64,000 nt of DNA from Phenylobacterium sp. GTDB lineage: Bacteria > Pseudomonadota > Alphaproteobacteria > Caulobacterales > Caulobacteraceae. The notes under the pieces were generated by a model. It did no database searches. It saw nothing but the letters and a program-made list of their open reading frames with translations, and was not told where the DNA came from. This document shows positions 48,106 to 57,012 of this stretch, piece by piece; position 1 is the stretch's first letter; each line of letters opens with the position of its first letter. Made by a program: the position numbers and the translations under genes. The DNA lies in the NCBI RefSeq assembly GCF_030697925.1, contig NZ_JAUYOJ010000036.1, forward strand, positions 1 to 64,000, written 5' to 3'.

Positions 48106-50076
48106 ATGTCCACGATCACGGCGTCTACGACGACCCAACTGATACAGGCCCTGAAGGTCGCGCAGTCCGGGGACACGATTTTTCTCACGCCAGGCACCTA
48201 TTCGAACGTGACGCTGAGCTATCTGAAGATCGCCGGTGACGTGACGATCACCTCGGCCGATCCAAACCGTCAGGCGACCTTCACCGACCTGACCGTGCGC
48301 GACAGCAGCGGCCTGAACTTCAGCAACCTTGAGTTCGTGGTCGATCCGGCGATCTCCAACGGCTTCAAGGTGCTCAACAGCAGCGATATCCAGTTCGACA
48401 AGCTGAACGTCCACGGGACCCTCGACGGCGACCCGACCAACGACAGCTCGGCCATGCAGATCCGCGGCAGTTCCAGTGTGAGCGTCACCAACTCGGAGTT
48501 CCAGCAGCTCTCCAATGGGCTCTCCCACCTCGACAGCGAACACATCACCATCTCGGGCAACAAGTTCCACGACATCCAGATCGACGGCGTGCGCGGTGGC
48601 GGTTCGTCGTTCGTGACGATCAGCAACAACCACTTCACGGACTTCTATCGTGAGGACGGCAATCACCCCGACGCCATCCAGTTCTGGACCAGCAACACCA
48701 CGACGTCGGCGCATGACATCGTGATCGCCAACAATGTCATCGACCGCGGCGACGGCGGCCCGATGCAGGGCATCTTCCTGAAGGATGAGAGCGGCGGCAG
48801 GTTGCCCTACCACAACGTGACGATCACGGGGAACGTCATCGTCGGCTCGATGTGGAACGGCATCTCGGTCAACGGCGCCGACGGGCTGACCATCAGCAAC
48901 AACATCGTCGCTGGCTTCGCGGACATGAAGGCCCGCATCGCGCTGAAGGACACCGTCGACGTCACCCTGACCAATAACCAGGCCACCGACTATATCCGCG
49001 TGGACATCGTCCAGATGACCACCGACACCGGCAACATCCGCATCGCCGTTCCCACCGACGGCGGGATGGCCATCCTCAATCTCTGGATGGACAACCATCC
49101 CAGCAGCATTGCGGCCGAACTCTATGACACCAGCGTCTCGGCTCCTTCGGAAGACACCGCTACGACCACGCCCCCCCCGACGACCCCGACAATTGGATAC
49201 AAGTCCGGCAGCCCCGGCGCCGACACCCTGACAGACGCCGACGGCTCGACCACCATGGCCGGCGGCGCCGGCGACGACGTCTATGTGGTCGGCAAGGCGA
49301 CCACCGTCATCACCGAGCTCAGCGGCGCTGGCCAGGACCTGGTCAAGTCTTCTGTATCCTTCACCCTAGGGGCCAATGTCGAAGACCTGACTCTGACTGG
49401 AACCGGCAATATCAACGGCGTCGGCAATGAGCTGAATAATTACATCACCGGCAATGACGGCAGCAACCACCTGGTCGGCGGCGCGGGCGACGACACGCTC
49501 GAGAGCCGGGGCGGCACTGACCTGCTGGAAGGTGGCGCGGGTAACGATACCTACGTCGTCAACGCGAACGCGAGCGTGGTGGAAGCCGCCGGCGCCGGGA
49601 TCGACACCGTGAAATCGATGTACGGCATCACGATGAGCGCCAATGTCGAGAACGCGATCCTGATCAACAAGGGCGGGGCCGGCGTGGTCGGCAACGCGCT
49701 GAACAACGAGATCACCGGAAACGTCGGCACGAACCGACTGTCCGGCGGCGCAGGCGCCGACACGATCGACGGCGGCGCCGGGGCTGACGTCCTGCTTGGC
49801 GAAACCGGGAACGACGTCCTCACGGGCGGGGACGGCGCGGACCGGTTCATCTTCGGCCGCGGCAGCGGCAATGACGTCATTACCGACTTCGGCGTGAGCG
49901 GCGCGCGTGAATCGATCGACTATTCCGCCTACGCCAAGGCGGGTGTGAAGCTCACGATCATCGACCTCGGCGCCGACACCCTGATCCAGTTCGACACCGG
50001 CAACTCGATCCGCCTGACCGGCGTCGACCCGCACGAACTGCAGTCGACCGGCACCAACTTCGTCATCAACGGCTAG
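48106..50076 (+). CDS. Secreted right-handed beta-helix protein with RTX calcium repeats
   Basis: A 656-residue protein. Residues 1-330 show parallel beta-helix repeats (TQLIQALKVAQSGDTIFLTPGTYSNVTLS; HITISGNKFHDIQIDGV; DGLTISNNIVAGF), the fold of pectate lyases and mannuronan epimerases. Residues about 360-580 hold GGxGxDxxx-type RTX repeats (GGAGDDTLESRGG, GGAGADTIDGGAGAD, GETGNDVLTGGDGADRF). The C-terminus resembles serralysin ends (GSGNDVITDF; SIRLTGVD). There is no N-terminal signal; RTX proteins use type I secretion. It probably binds or cleaves a polysaccharide outside the cell. An AT-rich promoter region (47930-48090) and GGGGAG site precede it. Confidence 0.85.
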   Translation: MSTITASTTTQLIQALKVAQSGDTIFLTPGTYSNVTLSYLKIAGDVTITSADPNRQATFTDLTVRDSSGLNFSNLEFVVDPAISNGFKVLNSSDIQFDKLNVHGTLDGDPTNDSSAMQIRGSSSVSVTNSEFQQLSNGLSHLDSEHITISGNKFHDIQIDGVRGGGSSFVTISNNHFTDFYREDGNHPDAIQFWTSNTTTSAHDIVIANNVIDRGDGGPMQGIFLKDESGGRLPYHNVTITGNVIVGSMWNGISVNGADGLTISNNIVAGFADMKARIALKDTVDVTLTNNQATDYIRVDIVQMTTDTGNIRIAVPTDGGMAILNLWMDNHPSSIAAELYDTSVSAPSEDTATTTPPPTTPTIGYKSGSPGADTLTDADGSTTMAGGAGDDVYVVGKATTVITELSGAGQDLVKSSVSFTLGANVEDLTLTGTGNINGVGNELNNYITGNDGSNHLVGGAGDDTLESRGGTDLLEGGAGNDTYVVNANASVVEAAGAGIDTVKSMYGITMSANVENAILINKGGAGVVGNALNNEITGNVGTNRLSGGAGADTIDGGAGADVLLGETGNDVLTGGDGADRFIFGRGSGNDVITDFGVSGARESIDYSAYAKAGVKLTIIDLGADTLIQFDTGNSIRLTGVDPHELQSTGTNFVING

Positions 50077-50291
50077 GGCCCCCGGCGCCGGAGACTGCGG
50101 ACTATCTGCGTCGTTCGAAAGGCCAAGCCTGTGAACGAAGTGACATCCATTCCGCCGCCGATCCATCCAACCGGCACGCCGATCTGCCATCAGCTGAATG
50201 TGCAGCCCAGGGCGCTACGGGATCAACGTGATCGGAGATGCGGTGCCGGGGCCAGGCACCGCCTGCGCCGGCCCCTGTGCGGACGCGAAAG

Positions 50292-50377
50292 TTACACACT
50301 TTCTTACACACCCTGGCATTCAACAATAAAAACATCAATTATATCAATAAGTTACTGTAGACGCGCCGGACTCAAAA
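50292..50377 (+). other. attR module: arm box plus 21-bp core
   Basis: TTACACACTTTCTTACACAC (50292-50311) is followed by AT-rich DNA and the core at 50357-50377, which continues directly into host tRNA 3' sequence. The spacing is identical to the internal module at 46588. The preceding 215 bases (50,077-50,291) hold no supported gene. Confidence 0.88.
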
Positions 50378-50423
50378 TCCGGTTCCGAAAGGAGTGTCGG
50401 TTCGAGCCCGACCGCCCGCACCA
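50357..50423 (+). pseudogene. 3' half of the host tRNA-Leu(CAA)
   Basis: From the core through TCCGGTTCCGAAAGG, the variable arm, GGTTCGAGCC, CGCCCGC, A and CCA, this is the 3' part of the tRNA whose 5' half lies at 30759. Joined at the core they rebuild an 85-base tRNA-Leu with a fully paired CCGGA/TCCGG anticodon stem. It has no 5' half here, so it cannot make a tRNA. Confidence 0.9.
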
Positions 50424-50538
50424 TCAGCAGCGGCCAAGGCGACCCTGCCCTGGCGTGAACCTTGTGGCCGCCGCCCCGAGCGCTAGGGTGGACCGCGAAC
50501 GCAGCCGACCTGGCTGCCGCACGATCAAGGGGACCGAC

Positions 50539-51744
50539 ATGGCGGATTTCGGAGGCGAGCCGAACCTTGAGGCCTTCCGCGCCGAGGCCCGAGCTTGGCT
50601 GGAAGCCAATTTCCCACCCGCCCTCGCAGGCAAGGGCGCCCTGGCCTCGGCCGAGATCTCGACGCCCAATCCCGACCTCGCGGCCTGGCGCAAGGCCGTC
50701 GGGGCCAAGGGCTGGGGCACGCCCACCTGGCCGGCCCAGTACGGCGGCGGCGGGCTCTCGCCCCAGGAGGCCAAGGTGCTGGCCCAGGAGATGGCCAAGC
50801 TCGGCGCCTTCAACCCGCTGATGTTCGGCATGGGCGTGACCATGATCGGCCCGACCATCCTGGACTACGGCACCGAGGCCCAGAAGGCCCAGCACATCCC
50901 GCCCATCGTCCGCGGCGAGGTGCACTGGTGTGTCGGCTATTCGGAACCCAACGCTGGCTCGGACCTCGCCTCCCTGCAGATGCGGTGCGAGGACGCCGGC
51001 GACCACTATGTGATCACTGGCCAAAAGACGTGGACGTCCGGGGCCCAGTACTCCGACTGGTGCGGGGCCCTGGTGCGCACCGACTTCGCGGCCAAGAAGC
51101 ATGACGGCATCAGCTTCATGCTGATCGACATGCATCAGCCGGCCATCGACCCGCGCCCGATCGCCCTGATCGCCGGGGCTTCGCCGTTCTGCGAAACCTT
51201 CTTCACCGAGGCCCGGGCGGAGAAGGACGGCCTGCTGGGCGAGCTGAACCACGGCTGGACCGTCGGCAAGCGGCTGCTGCAGCACGAGCGCGCCAGCCAG
51301 ACCGGCGCCTCCGGCGGCGGGCGGGTGATCCCCTTGCAGGACATCGCCAAGCGCTATGTCGGGGTCGATGAACAGGGCCGGCTGGCCGACAGCGACCTGC
51401 GCACCCGGCTGACCCAGCACCTAATGGACGCCAAGGTGCACGGCCTGACCCTGGCCCGCATCGTCGCCGAGTCGAAAGGGGCCTCGGGCGCCAACACCAC
51501 GGCCTCGATCCTGAAGAACTCCGCCACCAATGTCGCCCAGACCCGGGCCGAGCTCAGCCTGGAGATCTTCGGCCATCAGGGCCTGGGCTGGGAGGGCGAG
51601 GCCTTCAGCCAGGACGAGATCGAGACCGTGCGCGGCTGGCTGGGCGGCAAGGCCATGTCGATCTATGGCGGCTCGTTCGAGATCCAGAACAACATCATCT
51701 CCAAGCGCATCCTGGGCCTGCCGGACAACACCCAGTCGAGCTGA
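50539..51744 (+). CDS. Acyl-CoA dehydrogenase
   Basis: The 401-residue flavoenzyme has the family motifs CVGYSEPNAGSDLASLQMRCED and ITGQKTWTSGAQYSDWCGALVRT for FAD and substrate binding, and the C-terminal MSIYGGSFEIQNNIISKRILGLP. It introduces a trans-2 double bond in an acyl-CoA, passing electrons to ETF. The ATG at 50539 follows AAGGGGACCGAC. It is the first host gene right of the island. Confidence 0.93.
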   Translation: MADFGGEPNLEAFRAEARAWLEANFPPALAGKGALASAEISTPNPDLAAWRKAVGAKGWGTPTWPAQYGGGGLSPQEAKVLAQEMAKLGAFNPLMFGMGVTMIGPTILDYGTEAQKAQHIPPIVRGEVHWCVGYSEPNAGSDLASLQMRCEDAGDHYVITGQKTWTSGAQYSDWCGALVRTDFAAKKHDGISFMLIDMHQPAIDPRPIALIAGASPFCETFFTEARAEKDGLLGELNHGWTVGKRLLQHERASQTGASGGGRVIPLQDIAKRYVGVDEQGRLADSDLRTRLTQHLMDAKVHGLTLARIVAESKGASGANTTASILKNSATNVAQTRAELSLEIFGHQGLGWEGEAFSQDEIETVRGWLGGKAMSIYGGSFEIQNNIISKRILGLPDNTQSS

Positions 51745-51810
51745 CCTCCCGAACCTGGACCATAGGCCGCAAGCCTCTTCTACCGTGGAGGCTCGACGGC
51801 GTGCGTCGTG

Positions 51811-51830
51811 AATGATAATCGTTCGCAATT
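51811..51830. promoter_or_regulatory. Fur-box-like operator upstream of feoAB
   Basis: AATGATAATCGTTCGCAATT, read on the other strand as AATTGCGAACGATTATCATT, resembles alphaproteobacterial Fur boxes. It ends 21 bases before feoA, a position where iron-loaded Fur would block transcription. Confidence 0.65.
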
Positions 51831-51851
51831 GAGGCGCGTAAGGACCTCGCG

Positions 51852-52178
51852 ATGAACGATCTATCGGTGCAACACGATCTGGACGCGGTTCCCGCCGAGG
51901 GCCTGGTCGTGCGCCTGAGTTCGGCCCAGGTCGGGGCGAGCGGGGTCATCGTCGATGTCCGCGCCGAGAGCGCGCCGTTGGCCCACGGGGTGGACGTTCA
52001 CGAGCTGCAGCGCCGCCTGCTGGAGTTCGGCTTCGTGGAGGGCGCCCGCATCGAGGTGCTGCACGAGGGCGCCATCCGCCACGATCCCATCGCCGTGCGG
52101 GTGGACGACACCCGCGTGGCCCTGCGTCGCCGCGACGCCGAGGACGTGTTCATCCTGCTCGACACGCCGCGGCAATGA
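51852..52178 (+). CDS. feoA: FeoA ferrous iron transport protein A
   Basis: The 108-residue SH3-like protein includes the FeoA pattern LQRRLLEFGFVEGARIEVLHEGAIRHDPIAVRVDDTRVALRRRDAEDVFI. FeoA is a small cytoplasmic partner needed for FeoB function. An N-terminal extension of about 45 residues is longer than in the E. coli protein. Its stop codon overlaps the feoB start (ATGA), so the two are co-translated. Confidence 0.92.
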   Translation: MNDLSVQHDLDAVPAEGLVVRLSSAQVGASGVIVDVRAESAPLAHGVDVHELQRRLLEFGFVEGARIEVLHEGAIRHDPIAVRVDDTRVALRRRDAEDVFILLDTPRQ

Positions 52179-54052
52179 GCCAGGCCGCCGCGCTCGCGTC
52201 CGCCAGGGTCGCCCTGGTCGGCAATCCCAATTCCGGCAAGACGGCGCTGTTCAACGCGCTCACCGGCGCGCGCCAGAAGGTCGCCAACTACGCCGGGGTC
52301 ACCGTGGAGCGGAAGGAAGGCGTGGTCACCACGCCCGCCGGCCGCAGCCTCCACATCCTGGACCTGCCCGGCACCTATTCCCTACGCGCCCGCAGCCCCG
52401 ACGAGGTGGTCACCCGCGACGCGGTCCTGGGCCGGCTGGAGGGCGAGGTCCCGCCCGACGTGGTGGTCTGCGTGGCCGACGCCACCAACCTGCGCCTGGT
52501 GCTGCGCCTGGCCCTGGAGCTGAAGGCCGTCGGCCGGCCGATGGTGCTGGCGCTCAACATGTATGACATCGCCCAGCGCCAGGGCCTGCGGATCGACCTG
52601 GAGGGCCTGTCGCGCGAGATCGGCGCCCCCATCGTCACCACTGTGGCCACCCGCAAGCGCGGCATCGAGGATCTGGTCGCCCAGGTCGATGCGCTGGCCG
52701 CCAGCGGGGCCCTGCCCGGCCAGAACACCTGGCGCGAACCCGACGCCGCCGAGATCCGCCGCGCCCATGCCGAGGCCCAGCGGATCGTGCGCACCTATGT
52801 CCGTCCGCCCGAGCACCCCGACACCTGGACCGGCCGCGTGGACGCGGTGCTGCTGCACCCGGTCTTGGGCCTGGCGATCCTGTTTTCCCTGCTGTTCCTG
52901 ATGTTCCAGGCGGTGTTCACCTGGGCCACTCCGGCCATGGACGGCATCGAGGCCGCCTTTGGCTGGCTGGGCGGCCTGGTGGGCCAGTTCGTCACCAACG
53001 ACCTGGCCCGCAGCCTGATCGCCGACGGGGTCATAGCGGGAGTCGGCAGCGTGCTGGTCTTCCTGCCGCAGATCCTCATCCTGTTCCTGTTCATCCTCCT
53101 GCTGGAGGACTTCGGTTACATGGCCCGGGCGGCCTTCCTGATGGACCGGATCATGGGTGGGGCCGGGCTGCACGGGCGTGCATTCATCCCCCTGCTCTCC
53201 TCCTTCGCCTGCGCCATCCCCGGGATCATGTCGACGCGGGTGATCGATTCCAAGCACGACCGGCTGACCACCATACTGGTGGCCCCGCTGATGACCTGCT
53301 CGGCGCGGATCCCGGTCTACACCCTGATCATCGCGGCCTTCATCCCCAACACCCAGGTGTGGGGCTTCATGAGCCTGCAGGGCCTGGTGATGTTCGGCCT
53401 TTACGCCGCGGGCATCCTCAGCGCGCTCGCCGTCTCCTTCGTGACCCGGCGGCTGTTCTGGCGCGGGGCGGTAGAGCCGTTCCTGATGGAGCTGCCCACC
53501 TACAAGCTGCCCGACCCGGCCAACGTGGCGCGCAACCTGTTCCTCCGCGCCCAGATCTTCATCGAGCGGGCGGGCCGCATCATCCTGCCGTTGATGATCC
53601 TCATCTGGGTGCTCTCGACCTTCCCCTACGCCCCGGCGGGCGCCCCGGGGCCGGCCATCGACTACAGCTTCGCCGGCATGATCGGCCACGCCATCCAGCC
53701 CCTGCTGGCCCCCATCGGCTTCAATTGGCAGATGTCGATCGCGCTCGTGCCCGGCATGGCCGCCCGCGAGGTGGCCGTCGCCGCGCTCGGCACCGTCTAT
53801 GCGGTGGGCGACGCGGAGAACAACACCGGGACCCTGGCCTCGACGCTCAAGGGCCACTGGTCGGTGGCCACGGGCCTGTCGTTCCTCGCCTGGTACATCT
53901 TCGCGCCGCAGTGCGCCGCGACCCTGGGCGTGGTGAAGCGCGAGACCAACAGCTGGCGCTGGCCGATCATCATGTTCGTCTACATGACCGCCCTGGCCTA
54001 TCTGGCGGCCTTCATCGTCTACCGCACGGCGGTCGCCCTGGGCGGGGGATGA
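52175..54052 (+). CDS. feoB: FeoB ferrous iron permease
   Basis: The 625-residue protein has an N-terminal G domain (VGNPNSGKTALFNALTG; DLPGTYSLRARSPDE; NMYD). Its membrane domain carries two Gate motifs (LLEDFGYMARAAFLMDRIMGGAGLHGRAFIPLLSSFACAIPGIMSTR; GMAAREVAVAALGTVYAVGD) and many helices. It imports Fe2+ across the inner membrane, controlled by its GTPase-like domain. No feoC follows. It should be induced when iron is low, through the Fur-box-like site. Confidence 0.96.
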   Translation: MSQAAALASARVALVGNPNSGKTALFNALTGARQKVANYAGVTVERKEGVVTTPAGRSLHILDLPGTYSLRARSPDEVVTRDAVLGRLEGEVPPDVVVCVADATNLRLVLRLALELKAVGRPMVLALNMYDIAQRQGLRIDLEGLSREIGAPIVTTVATRKRGIEDLVAQVDALAASGALPGQNTWREPDAAEIRRAHAEAQRIVRTYVRPPEHPDTWTGRVDAVLLHPVLGLAILFSLLFLMFQAVFTWATPAMDGIEAAFGWLGGLVGQFVTNDLARSLIADGVIAGVGSVLVFLPQILILFLFILLLEDFGYMARAAFLMDRIMGGAGLHGRAFIPLLSSFACAIPGIMSTRVIDSKHDRLTTILVAPLMTCSARIPVYTLIIAAFIPNTQVWGFMSLQGLVMFGLYAAGILSALAVSFVTRRLFWRGAVEPFLMELPTYKLPDPANVARNLFLRAQIFIERAGRIILPLMILIWVLSTFPYAPAGAPGPAIDYSFAGMIGHAIQPLLAPIGFNWQMSIALVPGMAAREVAVAALGTVYAVGDAENNTGTLASTLKGHWSVATGLSFLAWYIFAPQCAATLGVVKRETNSWRWPIIMFVYMTALAYLAAFIVYRTAVALGGG

Positions 54053-54150
54053 AGCTTCACCATAAACAACTTTTAGGGGAAATTAATTGCGCGCTTTAAG
54101 GGATCGCTAAAACTAACCGCCATAGCGTTTCCTGATCGGGGAGCGACAGG

Positions 54151-54471
54151 ATGCAAGTAACCACCCAAAAACGCCGCAGAGCGGCGGCCAAGCCCGCCGC
54201 GAAGCCGGCGAGCGACCATCTGGTCGAGCGTATTCGAGAGACCCTGCTGCTGTTCGGCGGCGAAGCCCACCGCCGTGACGTGATCGCCAATGTGGCGCGC
54301 GAGACGGGTCTGGACGTCAAGAACATCCCCCAGGATTTCGAGGCCGCCGTCATCCTCTCCTTCGAGGAAACCGTGCGCGATGAAGTCCGCCGCGCCGCCC
54401 ATGGCTTCTATCTGAAGTTCGGCGAGGGCTCGCACCGCTGGAGCGTCAAGCTCCCGGAGACGGCGCACTAA
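54151..54471 (+). CDS. Small conserved basic protein, unknown function
   Basis: The 106-residue protein begins with an Ala/Lys/Arg-rich tail (TTQKRRRAAAKPAAKPA), often seen in DNA- or RNA-contacting proteins. A helical domain follows (DHLVERIRETLLLFGGEAHRRDVIANVARETGLD), then FYLKFGEGSHRWSVKL. It looks like a small winged-helix fold. No family recognised. The 98 bases upstream are AT-rich and likely hold its own promoter. GGGGAGCGACAGG precedes the ATG. Confidence 0.65.
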   Translation: MQVTTQKRRRAAAKPAAKPASDHLVERIRETLLLFGGEAHRRDVIANVARETGLDVKNIPQDFEAAVILSFEETVRDEVRRAAHGFYLKFGEGSHRWSVKLPETAH

Positions 54472-54553
54472 GAATTCGCGATACTTCGACCGAGATCGAA
54501 GCACCCTCAGCGGCAAACGGTCGATCCTGGCGATCCCAGCCAGGAGTAGCTCG

Positions 54554-55519
54554 ATGACGAAGACTATAGTTGCGTGCGCCGCGATCCTCGGCGCGCTGGG
54601 GGTCCCTGCGACTGCAGCGGAAACGATCCGACTGCCGGGCGCGGTCGGCGAGCCCACCCTTGCAATCAGTCACGAACCCGGACCCGGGCCTAGCGTGCTC
54701 TTTGTGCACGGCGCGACCTTTCCCCAGGCGCTATCGATTGGCTACCGGCTGGCGGGTCGTTCCTGGATGGACGACCTACGCGCCCGCGGCTTCGACGTGT
54801 GGGCCTTCGATTTCGCCGGCTACGGCGACTCGGACCGCCCTGCGGCCATGACCGGGACCGCTCCCGTGGGTCGCATGGCGGAGGCCGTCGACCAGATCTC
54901 CCGCGTCACGCACCACATCCGCGCAGTCTCGAAGAAGGATCGGGTCTCGGTGCTCGCCCATTCTTGGGGAACCTTGCCGGCCGGTGCGTTCGCCGCCCAA
55001 TACCCCGAGTGGATCGAGCGCCTAGTTCTCTTCGGTCCGCCCGCCCTACGCGAGGCCACGCCGCCCGCCGCCGCGCCAGCCACGGGCGCGTCCCTGGTGA
55101 GCGCTGAGGATCAATGGACGAGCTTTCAGTCGGGCGTGCCCGCGGGCGAGCCGTCGCCCATCGACCGGGACCTGTTCGTCCCCTGGGCCGAGGCATATCT
55201 CGCCAGCGACGCCGCCAGCGGCACGCGCAATCCGCCGGCCGTGCTCGTGCCAACAGGACCTCAGGTGGATTTGGGGGAGGTCTGGTCCGGCCGATTCCCG
55301 TACGACCCGGGCAAGATCCGAGCTTCGACCCTTGTCGTCTACGGCGAGTGGGACCCTATCACGCGCGACGCCGACGCGGGCTGGTTGAAGGAGGCCCTGG
55401 CCAATGCCGCAGGGGGCGTCCGGGTCGCCAAACTGCCTCGCGGCGCGCACCGCATGCATCTTGAAACAAACCGTCAGGTCCTCTTCGACGCAGTCGGCGC
55501 CTTTCTGGCGGAGGACTGA
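54554..55519 (+). CDS. Exported alpha/beta hydrolase
   Basis: The 321-residue protein has a signal peptide (MTKTIVACAAILGALGVPATAA). The fold is shown by SVLFVHGATFPQAL and the nucleophile elbow SVLAHSWGTLPAGAFAAQYP (Ser). The acid is in VVYGEWDPITRDAD and the histidine in LPRGAHRMHLETN. It is probably a periplasmic esterase or related hydrolase; the substrate is unknown. It converges on the MarR gene, with only 2 bases between stop codons. Confidence 0.88.
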   Translation: MTKTIVACAAILGALGVPATAAETIRLPGAVGEPTLAISHEPGPGPSVLFVHGATFPQALSIGYRLAGRSWMDDLRARGFDVWAFDFAGYGDSDRPAAMTGTAPVGRMAEAVDQISRVTHHIRAVSKKDRVSVLAHSWGTLPAGAFAAQYPEWIERLVLFGPPALREATPPAAAPATGASLVSAEDQWTSFQSGVPAGEPSPIDRDLFVPWAEAYLASDAASGTRNPPAVLVPTGPQVDLGEVWSGRFPYDPGKIRASTLVVYGEWDPITRDADAGWLKEALANAAGGVRVAKLPRGAHRMHLETNRQVLFDAVGAFLAED

Positions 55520-55521
55520 CG

Positions 55522-56007
55522 CTACGCCTTGCCACCCGACAACGCATCGGCCGCGCCCTGCAGGCGCCCCAACAAGCGCTTCAACAGCGCCACCTCGTCC
55601 GGCGACAGGCCCGAGATCAGCGCCGCCTCATAAGCCAGGGCCAGGGGGGCGACCTCCGCATGCAGCTGCGCACCCTGGACGGTCAGGGCCAGGACGTGGG
55701 AGCGGCCGTCGGCGTGGTGGTCGCTGCGGGCGATCAGCCGCCGGTTGCTGAGGCCCTGGGCGGCGCGGCTGACCGTCACCTTGTCCATGCCGGTGCGCGC
55801 GACGATGGCGCCCTGGGTCAGGCCGCCATCCTCGGCCAGGACGCAGATCAGCCGCCATTGCGGGATGTTGAGGCCGAAGCGATCCTCGTAGGCGCGCGCG
55901 ATCAGCTGGCTGACGGCGTTGGAGGCGACCGACAGGCGATAGGGCAGATAGGCGTCCAGCTTCAACTCGCCCGCGGGCGGATCGGAAAGCTGGCGCTGCA
56001 CGCTCAT
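55522..56007 (-). CDS. MarR-family regulator of the tyrosine-catabolism operon
   Basis: The 161-residue protein has a MarR winged helix (IPQWRLICVLAEDGGLTQGAIVARTGMDKVTVSRAAQGLSNRRLIARSDHHADGRSHVLALTVQG). It is the last gene of the minus-strand hppD-hmgA-FAH operon, overlapping the FAH-family gene by 4 bases. The location suggests it senses a pathway intermediate and represses the operon, possibly by binding the palindrome at 60559-60576; this is inference. Confidence 0.9.
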   Translation of the reverse strand: MSVQRQLSDPPAGELKLDAYLPYRLSVASNAVSQLIARAYEDRFGLNIPQWRLICVLAEDGGLTQGAIVARTGMDKVTVSRAAQGLSNRRLIARSDHHADGRSHVLALTVQGAQLHAEVAPLALAYEAALISGLSPDEVALLKRLLGRLQGAADALSGGKA

Positions 56008-57011
56008 GACCCTTGGACCTCCTGCTCGATGGCGCCGAAGATGGTGTGACGGCGAGCGTCGCGCATCTCAATCCGCACCCGGTCGCCAGGCTTGAGGAAC
56101 GGCGTCTTGGGCGCGCCGTGGGCAAGGGTCTCGACGGTTCGCAACTCTGCGAGGCAGGAATAGCCGACACCACCTTCGGCGACCGGTTTTCCTGGACCGC
56201 CGTCGGGACCGCGATTCGACACCGTACCGGAACCCACAATGGTCCCGGCCGAGAGGGCCCGGGTCTTAGCGGCGTGGGCGATCAGGGTTCCGAAGTCGAA
56301 GGTCATATCGACCCCGGCGTCCGCCTCGCCCAGGGGCTTGCCGTTCAGCTCGACCTCGAGCGCCCCGTGCAGCTTGCCGTCCTTCCAGCTCTCGCCCAGG
56401 GCGTCGGGCGTCACCGCCACCGGCGAGAAGGCGGAGGCCGGCTTGGACTGGAAGAAGCCGAAGTTCTTGGACAGTTCGCCGGGGATCAGGTTGCGCAGGC
56501 TGACATCGTTGACCAGCAGGACCAGCCGCACGGTGGCCAAGGCCTCCTCCCTGCTGGCGCCCATCGGCACGTCGCCGGTGATCACCGCCACCTCGCCCTC
56601 CAGGTCGCAGCCCCAGGCCTCGTCGGCCAGCGGGATCGGGTCGCGCGGGGCCAGGAAGCCGTCGGAGCCGCCCTGGTACATCAGCGGATCGGTCCAGAAA
56701 CTGTCGGGCATGTCGGCCGAGCGGGCCTTCCGCACAAGGGCCACGTGGTTCACATAGGCTGAGCCATCGGCCCACTGGTAGGCGCGCGGCAGGGGGCTCT
56801 CGGCGTCCTTCTCGTGGAAGCGGACCCGCGGGATCGAGCCGGTCTCCAGCCCCTCGGCCAGGCCGCGCAGCAGGGGTTCGCAGCGCTCCCAGTCGTCGAG
56901 GGCGGCCTGCAGGGTCGGCGCGACATTGGTCGCCTCGACACACCAGGCGAGATCGTTGGAGACGACAATAAGGCGGCCGTCACGACCCCACTTGAGTGAA
57001 GCGAGCTTCAT
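56004..57011 (-). CDS. Fumarylacetoacetate hydrolase family protein
   Basis: The 335-residue protein has the FAH fold: RAYQWADGSAYVNHVALVRKAR, CDLEGEVAVITGDVPMGASREEALATVRLVLLVNDVSLRNL, and IVGSGTVSNRGPDGGPGKPVAEGGVGYSCLAELRTVETL, with Asp/Glu metal ligands. In this operon it should split fumarylacetoacetate into fumarate and acetoacetate, the last step of tyrosine degradation. It starts at ATG 57011, after GGAGGAAAACTAGT. Confidence 0.9.
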   Translation of the reverse strand: MKLASLKWGRDGRLIVVSNDLAWCVEATNVAPTLQAALDDWERCEPLLRGLAEGLETGSIPRVRFHEKDAESPLPRAYQWADGSAYVNHVALVRKARSADMPDSFWTDPLMYQGGSDGFLAPRDPIPLADEAWGCDLEGEVAVITGDVPMGASREEALATVRLVLLVNDVSLRNLIPGELSKNFGFFQSKPASAFSPVAVTPDALGESWKDGKLHGALEVELNGKPLGEADAGVDMTFDFGTLIAHAAKTRALSAGTIVGSGTVSNRGPDGGPGKPVAEGGVGYSCLAELRTVETLAHGAPKTPFLKPGDRVRIEMRDARRHTIFGAIEQEVQGS

Positions 57012-57012
57012 A

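Larger units (their letters stand above)
30777..50377. mobile_element. 19.6-kb composite integrative element in tRNA-Leu(CAA)
   Basis: A 21-bp direct repeat (30777-30797 and 50357-50377) bounds the element. It lies in the tRNA from the D-arm side through the anticodon loop. Inside are a tyrosine integrase next to the left end, a replacement tRNA-Leu, a toxin-antitoxin pair, a large putative defence protein, a truncated TraA relaxase, an ECF-sigma operon, transporter genes, and pseudogenes. A second right-end-like module at 46588-46669 shows it is built from at least two events. The conjugation genes are incomplete, so it is not self-transmissible as it stands. Confidence 0.88.
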
